Assembly: GCA_003327455.1 (NCBI GenBank)
Contig: QOQU01000010.1
Span: 62,001-126,000 of the forward strand
Source of the DNA: Anaerolineae bacterium
GTDB taxonomy: Bacteria > Chloroflexota > Anaerolineae > Anaerolineales > UBA4823
Reading direction: 5' to 3'
Length of the DNA: 64,000 nt
Part shown: in pieces, positions 48,392 through 56,289 of the stretch
Layout of the letters: each line of letters starts with the position of its first letter
How positions within the stretch are numbered: position 1 is the first letter of the stretch
Notes under the pieces: model-generated
The model's input: only the letters and a program-made list of their open reading frames with translations
Told to the model about the DNA's origin: nothing
Database searches by the model: none
Position numbers and translations under genes: made by a program

Positions 48392-48793
48392 TCAGCCTGA
48401 CCACCTTCGCTCCTCCTGCCTTTCAAACGGTGTCGGCACAGACAGAAAGGTGATCCACTTCACGTCTACCACCGATTCCTGTTTTGGTTTGGATATCAGT
48501 CTGCCTTCGACGACTACTAATGGCTTGTCTTTCATCAGCGGGAGAATGCTGATCTGCCCTTCCTCGATCAGTAAGGCTGCTTGATGGACAGGGGGGTTGT
48601 CTTGAATATCCCGTATCATCTCCAGGACGTATGCCGCTGGAGCATTGGTGATCAACAGCTTGTGCGTAGATAAAAATTCGCCGGTATGCAATAGCCCATG
48701 TAATACCGGGACTTCCTGCCCGTTCACCTGAACCGTCTGTGCAGAAAGAATTTCCAGATATCCCTGTAAGTAGACATGGTTGACATAATTCAT
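48392..48793 (-). CDS. Hypothetical protein, possibly OB-fold
   Basis: 133 residues. The N-terminus (NHVYLQGYLEILSAQ) and C-terminal beta strand (LVVVEGRLISKPKQESVVDVKWITFL) resemble SSB-type OB-fold proteins. AAGGACGG precedes the ATG. It overlaps the loader gene stop by one base. Weak evidence; it may bind ssDNA with the loader. Confidence 0.5.
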   Translation of the reverse strand: MNYVNHVYLQGYLEILSAQTVQVNGQEVPVLHGLLHTGEFLSTHKLLITNAPAAYVLEMIRDIQDNPPVHQAALLIEEGQISILPLMKDKPLVVVEGRLISKPKQESVVDVKWITFLSVPTPFERQEERRWSG

Positions 48794-49611
48794 CAGAACG
48801 TCCGTCCTTTTTCTGCTCTTTTGCGCATATCATCTCCCGACATGATGATGATTCCGTCCCGCAGGCGGTTATCTTCCAGGCGGCTGCGCAGATAACCCGG
48901 AAATGACGCTGTCGAGTTGTAATTCGCTGCTATCACCGTCAGTGCCTTCTGCTGGATTGCCAGCGTGTAACGCATATCCAGCAGGCGAAAGAGCCGTTCC
49001 TGCGCCCAGGGGGTCACGTTCAGCTTGTCCATCTCGTCCAAGCACAACACATCCAACTCCGACCACCATTCCGTGCGTTCTACCAGCGAGCGCATGGCAT
49101 CCGGGCTGTCATATGCTAAGCGGATGTCATCCAGTACATCGCTGATGTTGGCATACGCTGCCAGTTTGCCATCGGTCAGCGCTGCAACAGTGATGATCTT
49201 GAGCAGCAAGGTTTTCCCTTGGCCATACATTCCCAATATCGCTGCCAACCCATACCCACGCTGGTAAAAAAATCGTAACCGCTCGCCAATTTTCTCCGCC
49301 TGAGACCCATGTTTGATACTTCTTGTCCAAGTGAGAAAGCGCAACTCATCGAGTGTAATTCCACAGCGAGCATCCAGGTTGCCTTGATCCTTCAACCGTT
49401 GTACGGCTAAACGGCTGGCAGTCGGACAAACCAGAACCTTCCCAAAACGATGGTCGGATATCGGTACATCCAACCGGTAATACCCCAAGCCGCCGCAAAT
49501 GGGACAGTCTGGCTCACAAGCAAAGGCTGCGGGTTGGCTTTGGCGATTGGTATCTCCCTCTTCTTCCGCAGCCATCTCAGTTTGTTGCAGGTAGGTTGCT
49601 AACGGTCTCAT
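48793..49611 (-). CDS. DnaC/IstB-like AAA+ helicase loader
   Basis: 272 residues. Start at 49611 (TGGAGACGAAC ahead); ATGs at 49626 and 49638 are in frame but less well placed. N-terminal Cys site (CEPDCPICGGLGY), Walker A GMYGQGKT near residue 125, Walker B VLCLDEMDK, sensor regions after it. Such ATPases load the replicative helicase at plasmid or phage origins. Overlaps its upstream gene. Confidence 0.8.
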   Translation of the reverse strand: MRPLATYLQQTEMAAEEEGDTNRQSQPAAFACEPDCPICGGLGYYRLDVPISDHRFGKVLVCPTASRLAVQRLKDQGNLDARCGITLDELRFLTWTRSIKHGSQAEKIGERLRFFYQRGYGLAAILGMYGQGKTLLLKIITVAALTDGKLAAYANISDVLDDIRLAYDSPDAMRSLVERTEWWSELDVLCLDEMDKLNVTPWAQERLFRLLDMRYTLAIQQKALTVIAANYNSTASFPGYLRSRLEDNRLRDGIIIMSGDDMRKRAEKGRTF

Positions 49612-49786
49612 GTTCGTCTCCAGCATAGTGGCGGGCATGAGCTTCGCAGTAGGCAGCCATGCTCAACCGCCCAGCATCTCGGTATTCATCCGCCAATTCC
49701 TGCCAGATGAAAGGGTTTGTGCAGAACATCTCTGCCCAGCGGCGGCGAATATCAAGGGGTTCATCGATTTTCCAGGTTATTGACAT
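49577..49786 (-). CDS. Small hypothetical protein
   Basis: 69 residues from the ATG at 49786 with GGAGGAG ahead. Helical and aromatic (RRRWAEMFCTNPFIWQELADEYRDAG), with paired His near the end. It overlaps both neighbours, so translation is coupled with the initiator and loader genes. Not recognised. Confidence 0.55.
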   Translation of the reverse strand: MSITWKIDEPLDIRRRWAEMFCTNPFIWQELADEYRDAGRLSMAAYCEAHARHYAGDEHETVSNLPATN

Positions 49787-50847
49787 TTGTTTGCTCCTCC
49801 ACACACAATCGCATCAAGATATTTGTATCTCTTAGCAAGTTCATCCTCGCCAAAAAGGGATAGATACATATCAATCAGTTTTTCGTTGAGTTCACGCTTA
49901 CGGATTCCGTCTATTCCAATCGTCTGTTCGACACGCTCCAGGAGCACGTCATAAAGCTGCCATAGCTCATCTCGTTCAGGGTTCGCTTCTGGTTCTGGTG
50001 CCGGTGGTAATGGCTCAATCCAATGCCCGTTTCCCCCTTTACGGGATTGCTTACGCGGCGGCGGGGGAATTTGACCGGCTGCTGCCCATTCGCTCAGCCA
50101 GCAAAGGTTGAGAGGGCTGATTCCCCGCCGGTCGGCTTCTTCGGCAAAGGGACGCAAGGCTTCCGCCGCAGCATTCACATCGCCCTTGTGTAAACGCAGG
50201 TAGTGGGCTAAAATACCCATCGCTGCCTCGAATTTATCCGAGCGTGGCAGCGTTATGTGATTGGGTCTTACTTTTCGGTATAACGCCTCCGCATCCAGAT
50301 AGGTGGGGGCGTTATCCGTTTCTTGTCCGATTGAGATTTTTTCGGGGGCATCGCTTAAGGAGTAGGAGTCTTTAATGTCACTGACGTTAATTAATACATT
50401 TAATGCGGAGCTAGAAACTGGTGACATTTCGGGTCCCGATTTGTCACCAGTTTCTTTATAAACTGGTGACAACTTGTCACTAGTTTTCGGAAACTGTGAC
50501 ACACCTGTCATAGTTTTTAGGGCTTCTTTGGCAAGCGGTGAGAGTTGTTCGCTTTCGGCAATCTCCTTGCTGCTCATCCCGCTAAGCACCTGATAAACCG
50601 ATCCTGCTTTATGCCCCCGACCGCCACTGGCACGTTTGATCTGCCGCAGCTCTCCATCAACTTCGAGTTTTTCTAGCAGCCGCAGTACATTGCGTTTGCT
50701 CTGCCGTATCTTGACTGCCATCTGGTCAACGCTAGGATGACAGTATCCCCAGTCATCCGCCCAATCTGATAGTGCAATCAACAGGAGCAATTCGGTGCCA
50801 CCGTGTTGGCTAGTTTCCCATACGCGATTCATGACTTTGATTGACAT
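49777..50847 (-). CDS. HTH initiator-like replication protein
   Basis: 356 residues. N-terminal winged-HTH of the RepA_N/DnaD-like type (LLLLIALSDWADDWGYCHPSV, then KIRQSKRNVLRLLEKLE). A long linker with KETGDKSG runs to a helical C-terminal half (LWQLYDVLLERVEQTIGIDG). The gene order HTH initiator plus DnaC-like loader is typical of phage and plasmid replication modules. The 50874 gene is a shorter paralogue. Confidence 0.65.
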   Translation of the reverse strand: MSIKVMNRVWETSQHGGTELLLLIALSDWADDWGYCHPSVDQMAVKIRQSKRNVLRLLEKLEVDGELRQIKRASGGRGHKAGSVYQVLSGMSSKEIAESEQLSPLAKEALKTMTGVSQFPKTSDKLSPVYKETGDKSGPEMSPVSSSALNVLINVSDIKDSYSLSDAPEKISIGQETDNAPTYLDAEALYRKVRPNHITLPRSDKFEAAMGILAHYLRLHKGDVNAAAEALRPFAEEADRRGISPLNLCWLSEWAAAGQIPPPPRKQSRKGGNGHWIEPLPPAPEPEANPERDELWQLYDVLLERVEQTIGIDGIRKRELNEKLIDMYLSLFGEDELAKRYKYLDAIVCGGANKCQ

Positions 50848-50873
50848 AATTCACCTCTTATTCACAATTCCTG

Positions 50874-51320
50874 TTATTTCTTCGCTACGCCTATTGAACT
50901 GTGCGAACTCCCTGATTGAGCAGATGGCTGGTATATCGAAACGATGATTTCTTCCTTACCGCCTTTTTGTAATTCCACTTGCCCCATCACCCGCCGATAA
51001 AGCGGACTGGCTTTTTCGCTGAATGCGATGTGATCAGGACTCATGCCACAGGTCACTTGGATCAAGGCATGTGTGGTTGTGCGCCCGTTCAGCTTCACCC
51101 GCTCCAGCGAGAGACGGCGAATGTCTCCCATACGCTCTAGCTTGGTGAGCATCTCCAACACAATCTTCTTGTTCTGTCGAGATTTGCGCGCCAGCGCAGC
51201 AATGCTCGGATAGCAGTAACCCCAGTCATCCGCAAGGTCGGCAAGCGCTAGCAGTACCAGCAGGGTAGCGCCCCCAGCTTTACCCTGTTTCCAAGCTCTC
51301 AGAAAGATGTTTTGGCTCAT
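50874..51320 (-). CDS. HTH protein, paralogue of the 49777 product
   Basis: 148 residues from the ATG at 51320 behind GGAGG. Its N-terminal half (LLVLLALADLADDWGYCYPSIAALARKSRQ) matches residues 20-60 of the 49777 protein almost position for position, but the C-terminal half is missing. The two may bind the iterons upstream (51462-51545), one as initiator and one as regulator. Inference. Confidence 0.6.
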   Translation of the reverse strand: MSQNIFLRAWKQGKAGGATLLVLLALADLADDWGYCYPSIAALARKSRQNKKIVLEMLTKLERMGDIRRLSLERVKLNGRTTTHALIQVTCGMSPDHIAFSEKASPLYRRVMGQVELQKGGKEEIIVSIYQPSAQSGSSHSSIGVAKK

Positions 51321-51448
51321 CTCAAACCTCCGTTTTGAATTTTTATGATGGAATTGATAGAAATCACTGTAGTGGCTTCTAAAGGGGGTTTTTTCGCAAA
51401 AGGTACAAACATAGCCATCCGCCTAAAATAAACGCTTGTAGGATTTTT

Positions 51449-51545
51449 GGCGAGGTTAAACGGTGTCGTTAACGACACCGATAACGGCACCAATAATGTC
51501 ACCGTTAACGACATCACTAACGACACCGTTAACGGCGCCGTCTTT
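51449..51545. repeat. 12-bp iterons, about seven units
   Basis: Tandem units of consensus GACACCGTTAAC start at 51462, 51474, 51486, 51498, 51510, 51522 and 51534; the first two form the perfect palindrome CGGTGTCGTTAACGACACCG. The array lies just upstream of the HTH gene and downstream of the par genes. It is a good candidate for origin iterons or a partition site. Confidence 0.85.
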
Positions 51546-51571
51546 TATTTGTTCTGGACCATTTCCTCTGC

Positions 51572-51997
51572 TCACTTTTTCCGTCTCCTAAAATCCTCTA
51601 ATTTAACCGCCAGTTTAGGAGGTAGATCAGGCAGAGGTAACTCGTAGAGGTATCGTAATCCTCGCGAAGGCTGCTTTGCCCAACTAATTGATCCACTTCC
51701 TTTTTCCTCTAAACTCTGTAAGCCAAGCAGAATTAGAAAGACCGTCAATTGGCTCTTGGGTACACTTTCTGATTCTGAAAACATGTCTAGGATATCTTCG
51801 ATATCTTTGGATAAGTCGATTGTGATCCGATTTCGTTGCCGATCCCGTTCGGCTTTCTTGCGCTGAGTAGGAGTCATTTTCTTGATGCGTGCCAACTGAG
51901 AGTAAAAACCGCTTGGTGAACCTAAAGCGTTCTCTACCGCAGGGTCAATGGGGTCGATCGGGATTGCCTGCCGTTCGCTCGCTTTGTTGACGGTCAT
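51572..51997 (-). CDS. ParA partner / small partition protein
   Basis: 141 residues. A basic helical middle (MTPTQRKKAERDRQRNRITI) with a possible ribbon-helix-helix segment (RITIDLSKDIEDILDMFSE) as in CopG/ParB-like partners. It is coupled to ParA by ATGA. It may bind the adjacent iterons. Family identity is uncertain. Confidence 0.55.
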   Translation of the reverse strand: MTVNKASERQAIPIDPIDPAVENALGSPSGFYSQLARIKKMTPTQRKKAERDRQRNRITIDLSKDIEDILDMFSESESVPKSQLTVFLILLGLQSLEEKGSGSISWAKQPSRGLRYLYELPLPDLPPKLAVKLEDFRRRKK

Positions 51998-52806
51998 CGC
52001 CCTACCTCCCCAGAGACGATTTCGGCTAGGTGCAAGTACCCACCCACATTCCCCGCTTGGTTGCGTTCCCGCGAGCTACCGTTCCCTTCGTAGCCAATCG
52101 CTCCCTTCGACTTCGGCGCATACTCCCAGATGGTCTGCCCGTGCGAGACCGCTTCACGCAGTTTGGTGTCGCGTGGAATCGGCGGCAGGATGACTCCGTC
52201 CCCCAACGCTTTTTGTAAGGCTTGAATGTTTGAAACGGTCTCGTTGGTGGTCTTGTCAAACAGGGTGGGCAGGACACCGATCAACACGGGGGGCGTCACG
52301 TTGGGATAGCGACTCAAAGAGCGCAAGGTCTTCAGGATATATCCCACACCATCTAAAGCGTAGAAGTCCATATTGGCAGGGATAATCAGATAATCACTGG
52401 CTACCAGCGCTAGAATGTGTAAGACATCCGTGCTGGGTGGGGTGTCCAGGAAAATCAGGTCATAGATTGCTCTTGCTTCGTCCAGCATGGTGTCGAGCAG
52501 GTATTCCCTGAAATTGGCTTGCTTGACATGTTCTTTGACCAGCTCGTTGGTGTGGTCATTGGGCAAGACATCGAGATTTACCCGCCCTCGAACAGCAATA
52601 TCTTGTAAAGGTCGTTCTCGTACCAGAAAATCATACAATCCGCAGGCTTTATCGATCTTTAGACCAGGGGCAATATGCCCTTGGCTGTCGAGGTCAATGG
52701 CAAGCACCCGCTTGCCTTGCAGGGCAAACCAGTGGGCAAGGTTGATGACAGTTGTCGTTTTTCCCACACCCCCTTTTTGATTGGCTATGGAGATTACTTT
52801 AGCCAT
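51994..52806 (-). CDS. parA: ParA-family partition ATPase
   Basis: 270 residues. Deviant Walker A KGGVGKTTT near residue 10, Walker A-prime/B IDLDSQGHIA and LIFLDTPPS, all of ParA type Ib. It segregates the element in a plasmid-like state, supporting extrachromosomal replication at some point. Partner gene follows. Overlaps the next small gene by eight bases. Confidence 0.9.
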   Translation of the reverse strand: MAKVISIANQKGGVGKTTTVINLAHWFALQGKRVLAIDLDSQGHIAPGLKIDKACGLYDFLVRERPLQDIAVRGRVNLDVLPNDHTNELVKEHVKQANFREYLLDTMLDEARAIYDLIFLDTPPSTDVLHILALVASDYLIIPANMDFYALDGVGYILKTLRSLSRYPNVTPPVLIGVLPTLFDKTTNETVSNIQALQKALGDGVILPPIPRDTKLREAVSHGQTIWEYAPKSKGAIGYEGNGSSRERNQAGNVGGYLHLAEIVSGEVGR

Positions 52807-53020
52807 TTATGTTATCCTCCCTTTTACGGATTTCCTCACCTCGCAACCTCAGTTTTACGGCTGCTACTCTCTCGGCTGTAATGCCAAATTTTTTCGCAAT
52901 AGCTCTTTGGTCAAATTGTGCAAACGGCCCCCCAGCTTTGTAAATTTCCTCGGCAATAGCATTCCAAAGAGCAGGATCAATCTCCCTTAGCTTTGAGGTC
53001 TTTGTATTACGTCCAATCAT
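52799..53020 (-). CDS. Small HTH protein
   Basis: 73 residues. FDQRAIAKKFGITAERVAAVKLRLRGEEIRK is a simple helix-turn-helix. It overlaps parA by eight bases, and is likely its regulator or a small DNA-binding accessory. Confidence rests on overlap and the HTH shape. Confidence 0.6.
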   Translation of the reverse strand: MIGRNTKTSKLREIDPALWNAIAEEIYKAGGPFAQFDQRAIAKKFGITAERVAAVKLRLRGEEIRKREDNING

Positions 53021-53023
53021 TTT

Positions 53024-53194
53024 TCAAACTCCCAAGCTGGTTAACGCATTGAAACCATCATCATCTAGTTCGGGAAAGTAGCGCAAGACTAATTCCCTGA
53101 ATTTTTTATTTTTGTCAAGATTAAGTCGTTGACGTGCCGTTCCGCTCCAAAGAAGTATTCGCTGCCCCTCGGATTCGAAATACAGTTTATCCAT
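53024..53194 (-). CDS. Small hypothetical protein
   Basis: 56 residues from the ATG at 53194 (GAGGAAG ahead), overlapping the next gene's stop by eight bases. Basic, with FRELVLRYFPELDDDGFNAL. Not recognised. Confidence 0.55.
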   Translation of the reverse strand: MDKLYFESEGQRILLWSGTARQRLNLDKNKKFRELVLRYFPELDDDGFNALTSLGV

Positions 53195-53435
53195 GTGCTT
53201 CCTCGAATAAGCTCCCCTGAATCGCCTTTGTTTCGGTTTTTCCATCCGCCAGCCAGAGATCGTTCGGTAAGGGATAGGTTGATGTTTCGGGTTCAATTCC
53301 TAACTCTCCTAAGCGTTTTCGTATTATCTCGGCAATTTCTTTTGGGCAGCGAGAGGAAATCATGGCTTGGCTTGGATCACAATTCATCCGAAGCCGAAAG
53401 CGCTCCAGCGCTTTTTGTAGGTCGCTTTCATCCAT
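53187..53435 (-). CDS. Small hypothetical protein
   Basis: 82 residues using the ATG at 53435, which overlaps the upstream stop by eight bases; in-frame starts to 53477 are possible. Helical (LQKALERFRLRM, AEIIRKRLGELG). Not recognised. Part of a chain of overlapping small genes from 53020 to 53667. Confidence 0.5.
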   Translation of the reverse strand: MDESDLQKALERFRLRMNCDPSQAMISSRCPKEIAEIIRKRLGELGIEPETSTYPLPNDLWLADGKTETKAIQGSLFEEAHG

Positions 53436-53667
53436 TATGCGGTATGCCCGCCAAAGTGTATTCTTGCATTTGTCCATCGTCATCTTCCTCACAAAGTAAG
53501 GTTTCGTTTCTGAACTCTTGTTTCACTTCTTCCATTTTTCGATACACGCAGAGGGAGTATGGATACAAAAGCCAGTGCAGTACCACCTGCCCATCCAAGA
53601 ACTCCACCCCCTCGGCAACGATATCTACATCGAGCAGATCTTCCCGGAGAACAAAAAAGCGTCTCAC
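53428..53667 (-). CDS. Small hypothetical protein of a common plasmid/phage family
   Basis: 79 residues. RRFFVLREDLLDVDIVAEGV followed by EFLDGQVVLHWL is a motif seen in small phage and plasmid proteins of unknown role. Acidic tail (EEDDDGQ). It overlaps the 53187 gene. Confidence 0.6.
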   Translation of the reverse strand: MRRFFVLREDLLDVDIVAEGVEFLDGQVVLHWLLYPYSLCVYRKMEEVKQEFRNETLLCEEDDDGQMQEYTLAGIPHNG

Positions 53668-53679
53668 GAATTGTCCTCA

Positions 53680-53925
53680 TTATTTGAAACACCGCTCTAA
53701 CGCCTTGAAGCCGTGTTCACTGATGTTCCAGCAAAGACCGTCAAAGAAGATGTATTCCTGCTTTTCCAGCTTCGCAATCAGCCTGTATCCATACGCCTTC
53801 TCGAAGTCCTCCTGGGTTGGGTGGGTAAGGACATAATTCAGGGCTTCAGCTTCAGGCAGGGAGAGTCCAGCTTCCCGACAGTGGCGGGCTTTGAATAGTG
53901 TGATATGTTTGGTTGATGTTAGCAT
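53680..53925 (-). CDS. Small hypothetical protein
   Basis: 81 residues from the ATG at 53925 with AAAGGAG ahead. Helical (SLPEAEALNYVLTHPTQEDFEKAYG). A 10-bp tandem repeat lies just upstream of the ribosome site (53941-53980). Not recognised. Confidence 0.6.
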   Translation of the reverse strand: MLTSTKHITLFKARHCREAGLSLPEAEALNYVLTHPTQEDFEKAYGYRLIAKLEKQEYIFFDGLCWNISEHGFKALERCFK

Positions 53926-53940
53926 TCTTAGCTCCTTTCC

Positions 53941-53980
53941 GTTCTGTTTTGTTCTGTTTCGTTCCGTTTCGTTCTTTGTT
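53941..53980. repeat. Four 10-bp tandem repeats
   Basis: GTTCTGTTTT, GTTCTGTTTC, GTTCCGTTTC and GTTCTTTGTT follow in tandem. On the minus strand they give GAACNAAAC units just ahead of the ribosome site of the 53680 gene. Confidence 0.75.
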
Positions 53981-53986
53981 CGTTCG

Positions 53987-55054
53987 TCAAAGGTTTTTGA
54001 TCATTTCAATTGGAGTAGGGGAGACTAGATGAATGCGCCGCTCCCCTACAGCTAGGTATAAATCCCGTAAGGTACGATATTCCCCTCTTAGGTATGTTCC
54101 ACCCCCACGGCCACTTTGTGTCTCCAGATAGGGTCGTAAATAGTCAATAGCATTGCTCCAAGTTTCCGCAGCCCATCCCATTTCCCTCCAACCAGGCAGC
54201 CTGGTGCTTTGCGCTCCCACAGTGTTCATTGCCTCTCGAAGCAATCGCAAGACCAACTTCCGTACGTTGTCGTCCGCTTCTTGAAGATTTCGGCGGGGTA
54301 TGAACCCTTTCAAATCACCGTTGACAAGATAAGGAATATCCTCCAATTGACTGGTAAACTCATCCCCCTCTTTTTCACTCGTTGCGGCAGGTAACTGCGG
54401 GGTGAGAACTGTTACCCGAACAGGACGGTAACCCACAGGTTGTAATAGCAGTGTACCTGCCCGACTTTCAACAAGCTGGTGACGCTGGATGATGACATCC
54501 AAATAATACTGACCGGCATACCAAAGCAGCCCCAGGAGGATGATCACCACTCCCGCCAATAACACAACCCCTGCATACAAGCGGGCAGTAGCAGCAATCT
54601 CAATTCGTTTTTGTTCTTCTGCCCGCGATGTTTCTAGGGCGATAATTGCTTGCGCCGTAGCGGTTGCTTGTCTCTGTCCTTGTGCCAGGGCAAGACTTTG
54701 GGCTGTAGAGGTTGCTTGAATCGACAACGCCTGCGCAGTAGCGGTCGCTTGCCCAGCCTGCTCGGTAGCTTTCACAAATACAGCCTGCGCAGTTGCAGTG
54801 ATGGATTGCGCTTGCCGTGTTGATTGCAGATTGTATGCTTTTTCGGTCGCCTTTATGCGCTTCTCCGCCTCTTGTGCAGATTTGGCAATGGATTTCGCCG
54901 AGAGCATCAAAGCGTCCGCAGTCGCTTGCAGGCTGATGGGATCATCATCTTGAGTAGAAGGTGCGGCTTTAGGCTCGCTGCAAGCTGCCAAAAGCAGGAC
55001 AAGTATTGTTGCAATTAATTTCGGTTTCACCGCGAATGGAAATAATCTTGCCAT
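53987..55054 (-). CDS. Lipoprotein with ATAQA repeats and a second membrane segment
   Basis: 355 residues. Signal with lipobox (ILVLLLAAC) at residues 17-25, then about 110 residues of ATATAQA-type helical repeats, a membrane segment (LYAGVVLLAGVVIILLGLLWYAG, about 160-183) and a C-terminal cytoplasmic-looking domain with basic helices. A lipoprotein with a following membrane helix would cross back into the cell, giving an outside coil and an inside domain. The ATAQA coil is typical of Chloroflexi lipoproteins. No function known. Confidence 0.65.
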   Translation of the reverse strand: MARLFPFAVKPKLIATILVLLLAACSEPKAAPSTQDDDPISLQATADALMLSAKSIAKSAQEAEKRIKATEKAYNLQSTRQAQSITATAQAVFVKATEQAGQATATAQALSIQATSTAQSLALAQGQRQATATAQAIIALETSRAEEQKRIEIAATARLYAGVVLLAGVVIILLGLLWYAGQYYLDVIIQRHQLVESRAGTLLLQPVGYRPVRVTVLTPQLPAATSEKEGDEFTSQLEDIPYLVNGDLKGFIPRRNLQEADDNVRKLVLRLLREAMNTVGAQSTRLPGWREMGWAAETWSNAIDYLRPYLETQSGRGGGTYLRGEYRTLRDLYLAVGERRIHLVSPTPIEMIKNL

Positions 55055-55256
55055 GTTGGATTATGATCCTTTCCCCAGTCTTGATATTCTCAAAAACTGT
55101 TCCGCTGGGAAATGGACAGGGGACATCTTCTCGACAATGCCCAGGCACTTGAATATCTGTCCATCGGAAGTGACCACCGTAAAAAACACCCGGGTAATCC
55201 GCTACGCGGGTTGGATCGAAAATCACTTTCCAGTTATAGCCGTGTGGCGGGACCAT
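54969..55256 (-). CDS. Hypothetical protein, overlaps the lipoprotein start
   Basis: 95 residues using the ATG at 55256; longer starts overlap the next gene. Contains FRWTDIQVPGHCREDVPCPFP and GERIIIQHGKIISI. Its last 86 bases overlap the lipoprotein gene. Both frames look codon-like, so this may be a true overlap. Not recognised. Confidence 0.45.
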   Translation of the reverse strand: MVPPHGYNWKVIFDPTRVADYPGVFYGGHFRWTDIQVPGHCREDVPCPFPSGTVFENIKTGERIIIQHGKIISIRGETEINCNNTCPAFGSLQRA

Positions 55257-55428
55257 CGTCCTTTCCATCTCCAATCTCAACTTCGACACGGTGACCATTT
55301 TCATCGAATAATCCCCAGCCACATCCTTCGCACAGTTCCCAAATGACCGTACCCGCTTCAGCATAGATGTCAGGGGGAGTTCCCTCGCCAAAATTCCTTG
55401 TCGCACAGTCTTTGCAAAAATCAGCCAT
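55234..55428 (-). CDS. Small zinc-ribbon-like protein
   Basis: 64 residues from the ATG at 55428 with GCGGAG ahead. Cys pairs CKDCATR and CEGCGWG suggest one zinc site. Its tail overlaps the 54969 gene. Function unknown. Confidence 0.6.
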   Translation of the reverse strand: MADFCKDCATRNFGEGTPPDIYAEAGTVIWELCEGCGWGLFDENGHRVEVEIGDGKDDGPATRL

Positions 55429-55445
55429 GTTGCACGCTCCGCCAT

Positions 55446-55561
55446 TCCGACATTGGTTAGTCGGTTATGTTTACGAAAGTTGTTTGTAAGCTGGTTACGC
55501 TGTCCAGTTCGGTGTCTTTCAGCCTTCGCACCGACGCGGCTTTGGAGGCTCGGATGTCCGA
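55446..55561. other. Gene-free spacer
   Basis: Short stretch upstream of the 55234 gene and downstream of ssb. No clear structure or gene seen. Confidence 0.3.
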
Positions 55562-55927
55562 CTAAAACGGCGCCTCGTCATCCTCATCGTTCTTGATGTC
55601 GGAATCGGAGACACCGCCAGCCTTACCACTTAGGAATTGCACCGTCTGAGCGGTGACTTTCAGGGCTGCGCCAATTTCACCATCTCGGCGGGTGAAGGCC
55701 TGTACTTCTGGATAGCCGCGCACGAATACCTTGCTGCCTTTGCTCAGATATTGGTGGCAGGTTTCACCCAGCTTGTCCCATGCGCATACTTCCACCCACA
55801 TGGTTTGATCTTCGCCGTTGACCTTGCGGGTGGAAGCTACGCTGAAGTTGCACACCAGTTTGCCGCTGGAGGTGTAACGCGCTTCAGGGTCTTTGCCCAA
55901 ATTTCCAATCACGGTCAGTTCAAGCAT
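55562..55927 (-). CDS. ssb: Single-strand DNA-binding protein
   Basis: 121 residues. OB-fold (LTVIGNLGKDPEARYTSSGK, MWVEVCAWDKLGETCHQYL, KGSKVFVRG) and the acidic SSB tail ending DEDDEAPF, which recruits repair and replication partners. AAAGGAC precedes the ATG at 55927. It should protect ssDNA after entry and during replication. The tip matches those of the Rad52-like protein and the 16148 protein. Confidence 0.9.
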   Translation of the reverse strand: MLELTVIGNLGKDPEARYTSSGKLVCNFSVASTRKVNGEDQTMWVEVCAWDKLGETCHQYLSKGSKVFVRGYPEVQAFTRRDGEIGAALKVTAQTVQFLSGKAGGVSDSDIKNDEDDEAPF

Positions 55928-55949
55928 AATTTATGTCCTTTCTTGCTTT

Positions 55950-56177
55950 TTAATTTCGGTGGGAGGCTTTATCATCTCTCACTGCATAGGTCAGGTCGTC
56001 CCCTGCTCCAACCCATTCACCACAATAAATGCACTCTTTTCCCTCTTCGTATTCCGCCCATCGGTGAATGCACGTGCGAGCTTGCCCCCAGAAACCATAT
56101 CCCTCGATAATCTCCCCGCAGTCCTGGCAGGTCATACCGTAGTTGTCGCCAATTATTCGCAGGTGTTTACAAGCCAT
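55950..56177 (-). CDS. Small double zinc-ribbon protein
   Basis: 75 residues from the ATG at 56177, with GGAGGGATAAG ahead. Cys pairs CQDCGEI, CIHRW and CIYCGEW suggest two zinc sites. It follows the 56179 gene after one base. It may bind DNA. Family not recognised. Confidence 0.6.
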   Translation of the reverse strand: MACKHLRIIGDNYGMTCQDCGEIIEGYGFWGQARTCIHRWAEYEEGKECIYCGEWVGAGDDLTYAVRDDKASHRN

Positions 56178-56178
56178 C

Positions 56179-56289
56179 TTATCCCTCCAATCCTTCGTAG
56201 TAGAGCATTTCCGCCCATTCATCTTCTGTCATGATACAGGGGTCTTCTTCTTCAACTTCTTGAGCCTCTTTTTCTTCTGGCGGCATCAT
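56179..56289 (-). CDS. 36-residue acidic protein
   Basis: Start ATGATG at 56289/56286 behind GATGGAG. Very acidic (KEAQEVEEEDPC, EDEWAEMLYYEGLEG). A small acidic protein next to ssb could be a DNA mimic or inhibitor; that is a guess. A short T-loop hairpin lies upstream. Confidence 0.45.
   Translation of the reverse strand: MMPPEEKEAQEVEEEDPCIMTEDEWAEMLYYEGLEG

Noticed and set aside
48244-48426. A 60-codon gene ending in ATGA at the VRR-NUC start
   Set aside because: TTG start without a ribosome site, Arg/Pro-rich sequence and strong hairpins suggest structured non-coding DNA.
51449-51545. A CRISPR array
   Set aside because: Units are contiguous 12-mers without spacers, and no cas genes are present.
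51447-51647. A plus-strand protein of repeated VNDTxNGT units
   Set aside because: It is only the translation of the 12-bp iterons.
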